From Jackrogersella multiformis (Eukaryota > Ascomycota > Sordariomycetes > Xylariales > Hypoxylaceae): a DNA stretch of 64,000 nt. The translations under genes were made by a program, and so were the position numbers. Under the pieces are notes generated by a model. It worked only from the letters and a program-made list of their open reading frames with translations, was not told where the DNA came from and ran no database searches. This document shows positions 22,993-35,104 of the stretch, one piece after another (the stretch's first letter is position 1; the number at the start of each line of letters is the position of its first letter). The stretch covers positions 682,001 to 746,000 of the forward strand of contig CADCXD010000008.1 of NCBI GenBank assembly GCA_902806575.1. The letters run 5' to 3'.

Positions 22993-25663
22993 ATGGGTGA
23001 CTTCAGCTCCTATATTTCAATCAAGAACGTGCTTGACAGCTCGTTAACCTTCATAAATGATGGCGCTGACCATGGATCCTGGGCCACGGGGCCTCCGAAA
23101 GAAATCAAAGCCGGCGCGGCGGCGAGCTTCCAGTTGAAAGACGCTTGGGGTATGACTTCTAGACTTACCTCCGTTTAGCCTGACTTTTTCGCTAATATAT
23201 ATCGTAGGCCCAAATGGCACGGATGGTTGGGTGCGCTACAGGGTTGATCTTGATGACATATCGGATGATAGCAAGAAACCCGTCATTCGCGTTCACTTTG
23301 CCTGCCCAACCGGCGCCAACGATAACCAATTCGATGTTTCCGCGACAGCTAAAAGTGATTCCTCGGTTGCCTGTCGCTTATTTTCTTTTTCGAGCACTGA
23401 TTTCGCCAAGAGAGATCACCCCCTCAAAGGTACGTTGACCGTTTGTCCATTTCGATACTTACTATGGTAATGTTACTTATATTGAATGTTAACATATTTG
23501 TGTCTTGTATTATAATAGTGACCCTAACCATCACCTACAACAAACACTTAGTGACGACATCTCAGGTAACGTCGATCGTGGTTCCGTCCCCCATTATCGA
23601 AGTCCGTAACATTAGGGGTTTTGTCAACTTTGAGAAGCCTCTTCTCGTTTGGAATTCGGAAAAGCCAAATGTATATGAAGATAAGATTGATAAAACAGTT
23701 GTCGGTTCTTACTATCCTGTGGCAATCAATATTGTCGATACCTCTCTCGTGTCCCGGGCTCTCGATGTACATGTAAATGTCGTCGATGAGATGCTAGGCG
23801 TACCCTTCACCATCTACGGAGAAGTCGCTGGACAAAAAGTAATCAGTTCCAACGACTCGGAGCCCTTTATATTCTACGAAGGGGGGACTCAGAAGATCCG
23901 TGTCACCGTGTCGCCGCCATGGGACAGTACAAGTATTCCATGGGGCATCGCGGGAGACGTCAGTTGGAAACTTTGTATCGCACACACCAGGCAGGAGATC
24001 GGAATTAACTTCACACGTCTGGAGTTCTACGCTATTACTAAGGAACTCCCGCTATTCTTCAAGAGCTCTGTTGACGTAGCCCTGTTACGACGGTTCGTTC
24101 TTCCCCGTCAAACTACGAATATTTCGTGGATAGATCATTGCTGCAAGAAAACCTTCTCCGAGTTCGGGTTTTGCTACAACGCATTTAATGGGAAGGAAAG
24201 GTATGCCAGTGACTATACGGGTGGGAATTTCAGACTTAAATCATATCTACAAGATATCGGCACGAAGTTGTATCTCAACTGTTATGATCAGGCATGTATC
24301 ATGCAGATTTGCCTTGGTCTCAGCCCCAGCACCAACGATGCAGAATATCGATATATGAGCAAGTTTGGCTGGATATGGGAAACTGATCTAGTTGGCTGGG
24401 GTCGATGCAACAACCCGCTGTTTCTCAATACTGATAGATATAATCAGAACCATGTCTGCGGGAATGACGACAAAAGGCGTAGCGCATTTGGCAATCATGC
24501 GTTCGTTTTTGTCAACTCGAACGCAAAGCAGGGAATTGTCGACACTTGTTGTGGATACTATAATGGCACGATGGCGCTACCCGAGTACTTGAAGGCGTCT
24601 ATCCAGGGTATGTGTGATACAGAGCTATACAAAAGATTTTCTGAGTCACCAGGCGACGAGAACAACGTTTTAAAAACGCCAGGTGTTACGGGCTTCGTTG
24701 GCACCGTAGCTACTGACTCGACGAGCTTGACGTTGCCAACATCACCCTTCTACTCGCGCGAGGTTGAGCGCATGGTACAGCTCGCAACGGCTCTTCCTCC
24801 GGTAGCCGAGGAGAGGTACTCGAATGCGGCGCTGTCTCAATTTTTCGACAGCGGCAAGATATCGCGCATGGGCTGGAACGTAGTGCGCTCTGCGGTGTTC
24901 ATGTCCACGGACGGAACTGCTGGCGAATGGGTCTTGCAGCCCGTCTCACACGGTGCTAGTAGGGAGCATTCCAGCGATGACATTACCGTCGAGGTCTTTC
25001 TAGCGAATGGTGGGCTGCGCGAGTCGACTGGAGCTTTTACCAACCACCTGGGAGGCTATTCGCATAGTCTCAAGAATATCTTCCGCGCCCCGGATGGCCC
25101 CGATGGGGTAAGAGGACAGCTGAACCTCGAGGCGGGCGATGATACATCAAACTTGATTTTCCTGTGGGTTTACGGGAATGTATTTGTGCATATTGCCCAT
25201 AGGCACGCTGGATCCCACCACAACGGGCGGCTTGTTCGCGAGCTAGCAGACCATCTGCACAAGTTTATCTCAGCTGGAGCTGTGGCCCCTGGCACACACA
25301 TAACTGCGCCCAAGGTCCGGAAGCTGAATGGGCCGCATGCTCCAGTTACTGTCGGGGAAACCTTCTCGGTGTACGTGTCCTTGGAAGGTAAATCTCACGC
25401 CTCGGTAGACTGCAATTTCGGAGTAAGTCCATATCTCCTTCTACCTTCCAATTGTTCCTCATATTCCCTTGTCTGCCTAGGTAGATCCAGCTGACTTATA
25501 GGAATAGAATGTTGTCCTTTTGGAACATAATAAAAGTGAGAACTACTTCAAGTTCTACGCAGACAAGCCTGGAAAGGACACCATCCACTTTTTCTTCTCG
25601 CACGAGGAGACTCTCAACCTAGCTACTGCTAAGTTTGAAGTGATGGTGAAGGAGGAAGCGTGA
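22993..25663 (+). CDS. Large multidomain protein with cytolysin-like N-terminus and Cys-His-Asp core
   Basis: Four exons are proposed: 22993-23149, 23208-23429, 23519-25422 and 25508-25663. All joins are in phase and give 812 residues. No signal peptide is visible. Residues 1 to about 130 look like the small beta-sandwich found in aegerolysin, actinoporin or crystal-protein-like families (HGSW, GPP, a Gly-rich turn and VRYRVD). That assignment is tentative. Residues ~300-480 resemble a papain/transglutaminase-type fold: Cys381 in LNCYDQAC, His453 in FGNHAFVFV and Asp468 in IVDTCCG have the order and hydrophobic context of a Cys-His-Asp triad. The last ~100 residues resemble an Ig-like beta domain. 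The product could be a toxin, an effector or an intracellular enzyme; the sequence does not decide. The start at 22993 is preferred over 22978 because the product then begins like the beta-sandwich family. Confidence 0.75.
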
Positions 25664-27591
25664 GGTGAAAGCAGGAAAATACTTAGAAAGACTTGTGTAG
25701 GTGGATAGGACAGAATGATGATAAAGAAAGATAGTATGAGGCAATTAGGGGTTGGAGGTCCCACCACTCTTTTGAAACAGGAACTGATTTTCTTTTATTA
25801 CGTAGAATATATCTTCACTGAATCGAGCGTATTTTTCTCTTGCCGCTTCGAAATATTAAGGATGACCCCGATATTAACCTAAAGAAAACCCAATTAGGTA
25901 TTCATCTGCTTAGTTGCCCTTCGAAACATTTCAGACGTGACCCAGACAAACCCAGCATATTAACGCGGGAACCAAAATGACGCTGTAATTGAGTGAGGTT
26001 CTATAACCTTTTGACATCTGAATTCAAAAGCTGACAGGCATGAAGTGAAGTTGTGGCATGGAAGGCAATCTATCATGTCTACTTGACCTCAGGTGTTCAT
26101 AGTGCGGATATATAGGGGATGCTCGCGTCGTCTGGCTAATAAGATAGACAACGACGTAGCTTTAGCGATAAGTTGCATAAGTTCGAGACAGGTTATAAAA
26201 CCTTCAAGGATATATTATGTTCCGAGGGTTAGTATTCTGTTTATTGGATGAGGTATGTCAGTGGTTGGATTAGTAACGAGGTCCTGTCGCTCGGGAGACG
26301 TGGCATGGACCAGCCCGTGATGTGTCATGGTGGTCTCACCACTTTTATGTGGCAATGAGACGTAGATTATGAATATTTTAAGAGATATTGTGATATGATT
26401 GTATCAGGACGAGAATTTGGAGGTGATTTGAAATGTCTACGGCCAGCTTTATGAAATAAAAACATTGTGGCCGTCGTCAATTAATACGTGTAATTATTCC
26501 CCCGAATAATAAAGCTTCCGAGGTTAATCTGTATGTACTTAGGTGGATATGTTCTTAACGGGGTATTAATATTTAGTGCCTCTCCTATCGATAGCGTTAA
26601 AGTTAAGCCTACTACGTAAGTCATCGAGGCTCGTGATTGACGAGATTGACAAATGGGTGTTCCTAGCAGCATGGGCCTTATTAATCCGGGGACATGGATC
26701 AGATATCTTCGGTCCAAGGACTTAATTGGTTGATTAGTAAGGACCCCACTGTACCAGAGTACCTAGGTACCTAGCCTTTGCACATCCCGAAGCTTCTCCA
26801 TAATTAAACTTGAATCTTATCATCAATGATGGAATTGGAATTTGTCAATTCGTAGACTTCTCAAACATCAAACTTCAAACTCTTCCATCTTGTCTACCTA
26901 GGTACTTCACCTAGATAGTTAGGTACCTACTCAACAAAATACATTGATATCATAATCTATTAGTCAAGGAATTCCTAGTGTAAACAGAAAGATCAGCTTC
27001 TGATCCGATGAAATATAATAATCTTACGATACCATCCGGGTTCTCCGGCTGCAAGCTACCGGTATGGAAGTATGTGGAACTCGGAATAGAATCGGATCGG
27101 AATATGAGAACTTTGGAACCTCAGACACTTTCCACTGGTAGGTACCTAGTGTAGGTACCTAGGTAGGTACAGTGAGACACATGCATGCACTTAGTGTAAT
27201 AGGAGGCAAAATACCACCTAGGCACCGGAGGCTGAATTGTAAGTGGTTAGCTTTTGTCGCATCAACACGTCAATGACATCATCTACGGCTCCTGGCGCTG
27301 TTGAATTTACTACCTACTTACCTAGGTACTTACCTACCTGGGTAGCACCTACATACCTGGTTAGGCACTGTCATGTCCACGCATATCCGCCTATACCCAT
27401 CATCATCCACGGCTAGTAGAAAACTTTCTTCCTCGGGATATATAAAGGGTATAAAGTACCTTGATGATCATTCTAGGTTCTTCAAACATCCTCGTCTCAT
27501 ATCAAGATCGTTCTCCTTTCACCTTTCACCTTTACTTTGACATCTTATTAGATACCTAATCTAAGACGGCAAATCGGTCAATATAACAATC
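25664..27591. other. Intergenic with mannitol dehydrogenase promoter
   Basis: No gene is supported. Palindromic ACCTAGGTACCT units are dense on the right: 26759-26773, 26896-26930, 27139-27172 and 27309-27345. The last ~150 bp is the promoter and leader of the mannitol dehydrogenase gene, with a pyrimidine-rich CTTTCACC repeat near 27514-27534. Confidence 0.5.
27438..27447 (+). promoter_or_regulatory. TATA box of mannitol dehydrogenase gene
   Basis: ATATATAAAG lies 145 bp before the ATG at 27592, in front of a pyrimidine-rich leader. Strong TATA boxes are typical of highly or inducibly expressed fungal genes, which fits mannitol metabolism. Confidence 0.6.
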
Positions 27592-28392
27592 ATGCCTCAG
27601 CAAATACCTAAATCGAGCAAGCTGGTCGACCTCTTCAGTCTGAAGGGCAAGGTCATCGTCGTCACCGGCGCCTCCGGTCCCCGAGGAATGGGTATTGAGG
27701 CAGCCCGCGGGTGTGCCGAAATGGGTGCTGACGTCGCCATCACATACTCTTCGCGCAAGGAGGGAGCTGAGAAGAACATTGCCGATTTGACCAAGGAATA
27801 TGGCGTCAAGGTCAAGGCCTACAAGTTAGATATAAGCAACTTCGCCAACTGCGAGAAGCTCGTTAGCGAAGTCCTCAAGGACTTTGGTCATATTGATGGT
27901 TTCATCGCCAACGCCGGCTTGACGGCTGATGGTGGTGTTCTTGACTGTTCTAAGGAGGCCTGGGATAAAGTCATCCAGACTGACCTGAACGGTACTGCCT
28001 ACTGTGCCAAGGCCATCGGTCCTCACTTCAAGAAGCAGGGTCATGGATCCCTTGTCATCACCGCTTCGATGTCCGGTCATGTTGCCAACTTCCCCCAGGA
28101 GCAGACCTCCTACAACGTCGCAAAGGCCGGCTGTGTCCATATGGCTCGTTCCCTCGCAAATGAGTGGCGTGATTTCGCGCGCGTCAACTCTATTTCTCCC
28201 GGCTACATCGACACCGGCTTATCCGACTTTATAGAGAAGGAGACGCAAGACCTCTGGTACTCGATGGTTCCCATGGGCCGACCAGGTGACGCCAAGGAGT
28301 TAAAGGCCGCATATGTATACCTCATCAGCGATGCCAGCACATATACCACCGGTGCTGATATCATCATCGATGGAGGATACACCTGCCGATAA
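27592..28392 (+). CDS. NADP-dependent mannitol dehydrogenase (SDR family)
   Basis: Short-chain dehydrogenase that interconverts D-fructose and D-mannitol with NADP(H), a cytosolic fungal polyol and redox-storage reaction. Single exon, 266 residues, the usual length. The Rossmann glycine motif is TGASGPRGMG (25-34), NAG is at 107-109, catalytic Ser is near 159, and Tyr174/Lys178 are in SYNVAKAG. The N-terminus with LVDLFSLKGKV and the C-terminal IIIDGGYTCR are typical of fungal MtDH and of the related sorbose reductases. The gene has a clear TATA box and a pyrimidine-rich leader, suggesting strong expression. A sorbose/xylulose reductase activity cannot be excluded from sequence alone. Confidence 0.92.
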   Translation: MPQQIPKSSKLVDLFSLKGKVIVVTGASGPRGMGIEAARGCAEMGADVAITYSSRKEGAEKNIADLTKEYGVKVKAYKLDISNFANCEKLVSEVLKDFGHIDGFIANAGLTADGGVLDCSKEAWDKVIQTDLNGTAYCAKAIGPHFKKQGHGSLVITASMSGHVANFPQEQTSYNVAKAGCVHMARSLANEWRDFARVNSISPGYIDTGLSDFIEKETQDLWYSMVPMGRPGDAKELKAAYVYLISDASTYTTGADIIIDGGYTCR

Positions 28393-29405
28393 AGGGGAAG
28401 AATAGAAGGAGTGGGTTTATTGCATCGATACCTAAATGACATCATTGACATAGAATGGGGGCGCACTGGGTTGATTTTTATCATGACTAGACAGTATACA
28501 TGGATTTCCTAACTATATTTATACTTTTGCTCATCGTAAGGAGACTGTTCAATGCATTCGATGCTCTCGGTTGCCTGGTGAACTGCTAATGAGAATAGAC
28601 GAGCTTCCACTGCCAAGTAAAATTTACCAATCTGTTCTTGTGACTCGCCTTTGTCACATCGCAGAGGTCTGAGGCTTTCATGGTACTTAGGTACCTATCA
28701 GGCAGGTATCATATGCTTAGTGAAGAGCTTTAATGATATCATGCTAAAAAGGGGTATAATTCTAGGATGGGGGCTTGTACTGTGATGTACCTGGGTAACC
28801 TTAAGTTATGCATCGGTTAATATTAATGAATTACAGTGAACCTGGGTTAAGCGGTTACACTGTACGAATACAGGTAGCCCATCGTCATCTCGGGGCTGTT
28901 CATCGACGAATAAGGTGGCCAGGTTTCTAACCTAAAGGTGAGATATAGGTGAGATGCATATAGCGTCAAAATCAGTTAACCATTTCACAATCTAACATCA
29001 TACAGCTTATTTTAATTCAACACAACGAATCTGATTCTCAAATTTATCAATATGAAAATATTATGACTGTAAAATCTAATCAATTCTTTTCTTATCCTAA
29101 TTTTCAAAAATCTTATATCTTTTCTTTACGTCACAAAACGGGGGTTTGGAGTTGAGCTTTCAACTGGTTGACGACTATGTGCCTCACTTACTATCATGCC
29201 ATTCTATATAAGGTGTGAATATAATAGATTACAAACGAGATTGCTTGTTCTTTCAACCATGTCTGCTAGCAGCATATATCTTCCCTCCTCGCAGCTTAAT
29301 TACTCGGATACTAACCTCTAGGAATTATCATCTTCTATTCAGCTACCTCGCATTAACATCAATTGTATCTGTCATTGTATAACCGAAACGGTTTAAAGTA
29401 TCAAT
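28393..29405. other. Intergenic, no gene seen
   Basis: 3' flank of the mannitol dehydrogenase gene and promoter of the next gene. A TACTTAGGTACCTATC motif lies near 28684-28699. AT-rich sequence from 28950 to 29120 has no open frame of interest. Confidence 0.5.
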
Positions 29406-30924
29406 ATGACACTTCCAAAATGGGATGGCCAGTATCGCTGCGGAGTCGAAAATAGCAAGATCTATTTTCGACTCGAGTCCAGCCAACTCAGGCCAAACGC
29501 CTACAAAGCGCAAGACCTCGAAATCTCATTCAAGCGATCTATCCGCGTCCCCGACAATGGCAAGACATTCAAGCTCCCACCCGACCTGGGAGAGTTTCCA
29601 CTCTTCAAAGTTCACGACTATGCCAAGCGACTCGAGCCCGAGATGGCGGCCAAGGGAGGTGTCTTCTTGCCGATGTACCGAAAGGAAGCTATGTGGATCA
29701 ACTTCTATGCAAGCGCACCCTTCCTGATCAAGATCTACGCTGGGGGAGTCAACGTGATCTCGGGCGAGCACAGCGCCGAGGACGCGGAAACCAGATCTCG
29801 GCGACTAGGACTCATCAGAAAAGGGAAGAGTGTTCAAGATTATATTGTTGTGCCCAGACAGCTATGGCTAGATGGCTTCGCTTGCTCACCCGGCGTCGTG
29901 AAACAATTCGTCGCCATGCCGATGGGCGAAGGCTATAGTGTCGAGGCCCAGCTTACCGGCAAAGAAGTCGTCGGTGGTCTACAGCTCGAGATCACCCCAA
30001 CAACCCCCCAGGATCTATATTTGGATGTAGGCCCTCTTACGCCAACATGTGACTTCTCCGTTTTGGTCGACACAGCACGTGTCAAATTCACTCTTGCTTG
30101 CTCGCCATCGGACCTTGTTGGTAGCATCAAAAATGAAATATTGAAAAGGACAGGACGTGCACCTAAGAAACAGAGACTTCTTTGTTTTGGAACGGAACTT
30201 TGCTTTGGAACAGAACTTAAAGAGGGTAAGTTCACTCTTTATCTTGAATAATTAGTCTAATATCCTCGCAGACAGCAGAAATTTAGCCTCTTACGATGTC
30301 ACCAATGTAAGTTATACGTCTTTATAGTGCCGGTAACGTGAAATATTTTAGAAACAGACAAATACACACTGGCTTGAGTCTATCGCTAATTCCATCTAGG
30401 GAATCATCATAGAAGTCCACGGTGAAGAAGTTGGCGGCGGCGGCGGGCCCGGTCAAAGAGTGATTGCGGCAGGCGAGAAAATTGAGCAGAACATCCGAAG
30501 GGACGTCACTGTTGCCACTAAGTGGTTCACAGACAAGACCACAACGATTCCCGTGCAGATCCTGAACACCACTGCTTTCCGGCGAGTCACAGGCAAAAAG
30601 CCACCACCTTCTCCCATCAACATATCCACGTATGCCGCCGCGGGGTATCCGTTCTTCACCGTGTACGAGAAACCTAGTACCGTGACCGGCGACTTCGGAG
30701 CAGTCAAAAGCGTCAACGAGATAGAGAAAGATCGAGGGCTTGTAGTGGGTAGCGAGGCGTCAGTCTATCCTCGAGTCGTCGCGCTGGACGAGCGCGGCCG
30801 GGGAATTACAATTCCTAACCGACATACGCTCTCAATCCGCGATCCGGATGGCCTCATAAACCCGGCTGGCCCGCTCCGTGCCTTCCGCACCATCGCTGAT
30901 CTCGAGCGGGAGTTACGGGCCTAG
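29406..30924 (+). CDS. Protein with internal ubiquitin-like domain
   Basis: Three exons are proposed: 29406-30225, 30272-30306 and 30400-30924, in phase, giving 459 residues. The first ~200 residues contain MYRKEAMWINF, DYIVVPRQLWLDGF and VKQFVAMPMGEGYSVEAQLTG. From memory, similar blocks occur in bacterial and fungal proteins of unknown function. Residues ~217-293 match the ubiquitin fold: KFTLACSPSDLVGSIKNEI, then APKKQRLL, then NLASYDV and a final strand IIIEVHG. A five-glycine run follows at 297-301. A CFGTEL hexapeptide is repeated in tandem where ubiquitin has one copy. The ubiquitin fold spans all three exons, including a 35-nt exon 2, which validates the splicing. The ~150-residue C-terminal part is unrecognised. 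No signal peptide or membrane segment is seen. The role may involve protein interaction or conjugation, but this is inference. Confidence 0.83.
30183..30218 (+). repeat. 18-bp tandem duplication inside coding exon
   Basis: Two 18-bp units lie head to tail (30183-30200 and 30201-30218), differing at two third-codon positions. They encode CFGTEL twice and keep the frame. Both differences are synonymous, so the duplication is not brand new and has been kept under coding constraint. Confidence 0.85.
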
Positions 30925-32792
30925 GTCTAAGTTGAGACGAAGTCGATCGGTTCTAGGGTGATAGGATTACGGATTGTTTTGAAATTGGACTAAATTGACT
31001 ATCAGGTAGATTAGTTTAACATGACAGAAGAAATAACAAATTGAAGACTTATTAGGTATAGCCACATGTGCTCGTCGAGTACTTTCATAACTACATTATA
31101 TGTTATCCTCTAGACAATAAATGAATGAGAATTGTCCTAGGTTATGAGTCGTCGAGGTTAAATTTCTAGTAGTAGTTAGATACGATTAGTTACCAACACG
31201 ACCTGGAACTATAAAGTCGAGTGAACACTGTAAGATTTGTGATATAATATGTGGCACAGGTGTGTCTATCGACATACCATGCTGATCTGTTAAACAGATA
31301 TTAACGGTGTAGCTCCACGGAGGCACGGGGTGCAGTGGTGTGTTATCGGAATATATAAACTTTTGAGGAAGAATGCGGTATGCTGGTTTGGACAGCTGAG
31401 TTTATTTCTAATTTTATGCTAATGTTATTTACGAGGAGATGGTCTGGTCAATGCTGTTCGAGTTGAAGGCCTCATTTGTATCTACATTCGTTTAAATTGA
31501 ATTATGCTGGTGAAGCGCAAAGTGGCCATTGTTATGGTGATGTTACTGGCTTCCAGGAGTTAGGGGTCAGGGGAATCGCACTACCCCTTTTCCGCGAGGT
31601 ATCATATCCTCGGTTGCAATAAAGCATTATATGCATTATCGCATAAGTGACAAAACCGTGCCTTATCGATACGGAATGTCTCAGCCATCATTTATTTGGG
31701 GGCCCCACTTTACACTTTGACAAGAACTGGACTTCTAGGTTGTTGCCTTTGTTTAAGTCTCTTAGAGAACTTGGTATATCTTAATGTCCCGTAGAGTTTC
31801 GATAGTATAGGTATTTACTAAAAGTTACTATAATGGTTAATATAGCTACCTATGTACCTTATCGGACCCTAAATATTGTAGGTTTCGACTTTATAATGTA
31901 ATTATAGGTACCTAAATTACACTAGGTACCTAGGTAGTTATCTATTTTTTATCTTATTAGGTAAGCTGGAGTCAGCTTTCTAAGATTAGTAAATCCCCCA
32001 CTCTTGGTGTTTATCTTATCTTCTTTCCCTAGCCTAGACCCTTGGCTTTAAGTGGTCTTGGCGGAGATAGATGCGATTTTCTGTCAGTTACTTCCGCTTT
32101 ACCGCCCATCCCGTCTAGACTCTAACCCGTCTAGCCCGCCTCCGCTGTTAGTATTGTTTGTTTGCTTGCCTGCTTGCCTCCAAGATAGCCTGCTTGCTTA
32201 CCTAGGTAATAATTCCCCTTCGCCTTCGTTGGTTATCAGCTCGGAATTACCCAAGATAGATGCCAATCTAGCTAAGGCCAAGATGCAGACCATGTTGTAT
32301 ATGCTGGGGCTGAGATATGCTTCTTAAGAATGCAACACAACAATGGGGTTGGTAAGCTGAGCATGGTCTGCTCTTAAGGCCCGAGAAGGTCGGATCTAAG
32401 TAATCGACACATTACATATCTATCTAAGGGATTCTTTTTATTATTTACTACCTATTTACCGAGGCGTCCATTTGGATTAAGTTGCATCAACGATACCCGC
32501 ATCCGTGACTTTTCGGTAGCGGAAACCCGCATTGAACCATCCTGTCGGTAGTGGCATTACAAGATATTTCCTTATCTTCGGTGACTCAATTCGCTGGATT
32601 AACCTGACGTAAGAGTCAGTACCTATCTACATATATTCTAGGTAGTACCTGGGAGCGCGGGTAGCCGTTTTGGTGGAACCCGAACGGTACAACCCGATAT
32701 TGTTTTTCTCAGTTCCGGACACTGGAGACTCTTCCGGCTTCCTTCGTTTCTAATTAGAAGCTCGCTTTTTTATCGAAGCATCAATATTCACA
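30925..32792. other. Intergenic, no gene supported
   Basis: Mixed to AT-rich DNA. Palindromic motifs are at 31901-31937 and 32200-32207. A short pyrimidine-rich open frame at 32052-32327 has a Leu/Cys-rich translation with no family resemblance. The right end is the promoter of the permease gene. Confidence 0.5.
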
Positions 32793-34732
32793 ATGGCAAT
32801 CGAATCGCCGGACATGTCTGAATCGAATATCAAGGTGCATGATGCTGATGCTGAGGCCGATACCGACGTCGGCACCGCGACGGATCCGACGTTCGGGGTA
32901 GATGAGAAGAAACTTTTGCGCAAGCTTGACTTACACATCATTCCCCTCGTCATGTTCCTTTGTCAGTGACGCAGTATTTCCTAATCTATGTTGATTTTTA
33001 TCCCAAATGTAAATGCTAACTTTAAGTTGTATAGACACCTTTAGTTTCTTGGATCGGTATTCACCCCGCTAACTGGTTAACTAACGAAACTATTGCTGAT
33101 CCGTTCTCTAGCGTGAACATTGGAAATGCGCGTCTCTATGGCCTGGAGAAGGACCTCGGGTTGGTAAGAAACCAATTCCAGGTGTCTGTTTCTATCTTCT
33201 TTGTCACGTGTTGGTCATCCCTTTCCGAATTATCGCTATAATGCCCCCAGACATATACAGATGGTCTCGTGGTCGTGGAGCATGGGTTGCTAACTCAAGT
33301 CGTTGTAGACCTGTTGTTTGAGATACCTTCAAACTTGGTGTTAAAACCCTTAACGCCATCGCGATACATAGCCTTCATCGCATGTGGCTGGGGTGTCATA
33401 GCCACGTGCACCGGTTTCGTCCACAGCTACGGCGCGCTCATCGGCGTGAGACTGATCCTCGGCGTCGTCGAAGCCGGGCTCTTCCCGGGCCTCAACGTAT
33501 ACTTGACGTTCTTCTATACGAAGCAGGAGCTCGCTCTACGCGTTGGCTACCTCTTCGTGAGCGCTGCCATCGCTGGCGCCTTGGGCGGACTCCTGGCTTA
33601 TGGCATCGGGCAGATGGCGGGTGTGGCTGGCTATAGTGGGTGGAGATGGATCTTTATCATCGAAGGTCTCCCGAGCATCGTGCTAGGCGTCATTTCCTTC
33701 TTCCTCCTGCCGAATGATATCGACCATGCCTACTTCTTGACCCCCGAGGAGAAGAAACTCGCCACCGCGCGACATTTGCGCCACTATGGATCTACGGAAA
33801 GCGCGCTGAAGTTCAGCAAGAAGGACATGATGGCTGCGTTTAAGGACTGGAAGATATGGCTCTTCTGTCTAGGCCAATTTGGCGTTGATACCCTCCTCTA
33901 TGGTGAGTCTCGAGCGTGTGATGAAACATAGCAGTGATGAAGTTGTTGACTTATGAACCTAGGCTACTCGACATTTTTACCAACGATCATCCGTGGTCTT
34001 GGGCAGTGGTCGACCGCGGAGGTTCAGCTGCTAACAATCCCGTGCTACTTTGTTGGGGCTGTGACCTACATGGGAATTGCGTTCTTGTCGGATCGCATCC
34101 AGATGCGCGGTATTTTCACGGTGGGTTTCGGTATCATTAGCGTCGTCGGCTATGGGGTGCTGCTCTCAAATTCATCTGCGGGGGTACATTATTTTGGGTA
34201 TGGTTAATCATGAAACTGGCTGCATGGATATACCTAACTAACGACTTTAAAGGTGCTTCCTCGTAGCTACTGGATTATACGTTACAGTCGGCCTGCCATT
34301 GGCTTGGGTAAGCTTGGAATCTCAGCCAGTAAGAGTTGCGAATCGCTAATACAGATCAAGTTACCGAACAATACACCAAGATATGGAAAGCGCACGACTG
34401 CGAATGGCATGCAACTCACCATTGGCAACACCGCTGGCATCATGTCGTCGTTTATCTAGTGAGTCCAGAATGCCAACATCCTAAACTTGTAGCCGAATAC
34501 CTAACCTTTCATTAGTCCTAGTACGGATGGGCCGCGCTATATTCTGGGAAATGCTATTTCTTTATCCCTTGTGGGAATGGCCGCTTGCATATTCGGGTTC
34601 CTATGGTTCTGGTTTGCTAGGGAGAACAGAAAACGCGAGGAAGGACCCATCAAGGCGATTCACGCGAATCTATCCGAAGATGAACTTGCCGAACTCGGCG
34701 ATGAGAGCCCGAGGTTTAAGTATACAATTTAA
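32793..34732 (+). CDS. MFS permease, allantoate/DAL5 (anion:cation symporter) family
   Basis: Plasma-membrane proton-coupled transporter for an organic anion such as allantoate, nicotinate or a related vitamin or nitrogen source. Eight exons give 497 residues: 32793-32961, 33035-33056, 33112-33209, 33309-33902, 33963-34197, 34253-34307, 34355-34458 and 34516-34732. All joins are in phase. Landmarks are LDLHIIPLVMFLYTFSFLDRVNIGNARLYGLEKDL across exons 1-3, NQFQVSVSIFFVTYLLFEIPSNL across exons 3-4, RLILGVVEAGLFPG, and KRTTANGMQLTIGNTAGIMSSFIYPSTDGPRY near the end. The last motif is typical of this family. The N-terminal ~45 residues are acidic and cytosolic. Exon 2 is only 22 nt. The substrate cannot be told from sequence, and no pathway neighbours are present. 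Confidence 0.9.
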
Positions 34733-35104
34733 GGTAAGATAATTTTTGGAATGGGGGATGATCTAGACGTTTTGAACATCTATACGATCGATGGAGATAC
34801 TATAATATAAGTGCTTAACTTTGCTATTAATCTACCTGCTTTATAAAACCAAATTTAGCACCGTAGACTACCTAGAGCTGTGTTTCTGATGACAGGTCAC
34901 GGTATAAGTCTATGCGACAACTATGAGTGACACCCTACAACTTTGGGACTATGAACAAGTATATGAGTAGGCCTCACGTTTAGTAGCTACCTCGTATATA
35001 GTTAATGGATTACGTACCTAGGTATAAAAACTACGTTGTTTAATATACTTCATATTTACTGTAGAGAAATAAGACGTCGTTATATAGTTTCATTGATCCT
35101 GACA
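34733..35104. other. Short convergent intergenic gap
   Basis: It lies between the 3' ends of the permease gene and the cysteine-rich gene. It is AT-rich with one TACCTAGGTA motif near 35016-35025. No gene is seen. Confidence 0.5.
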
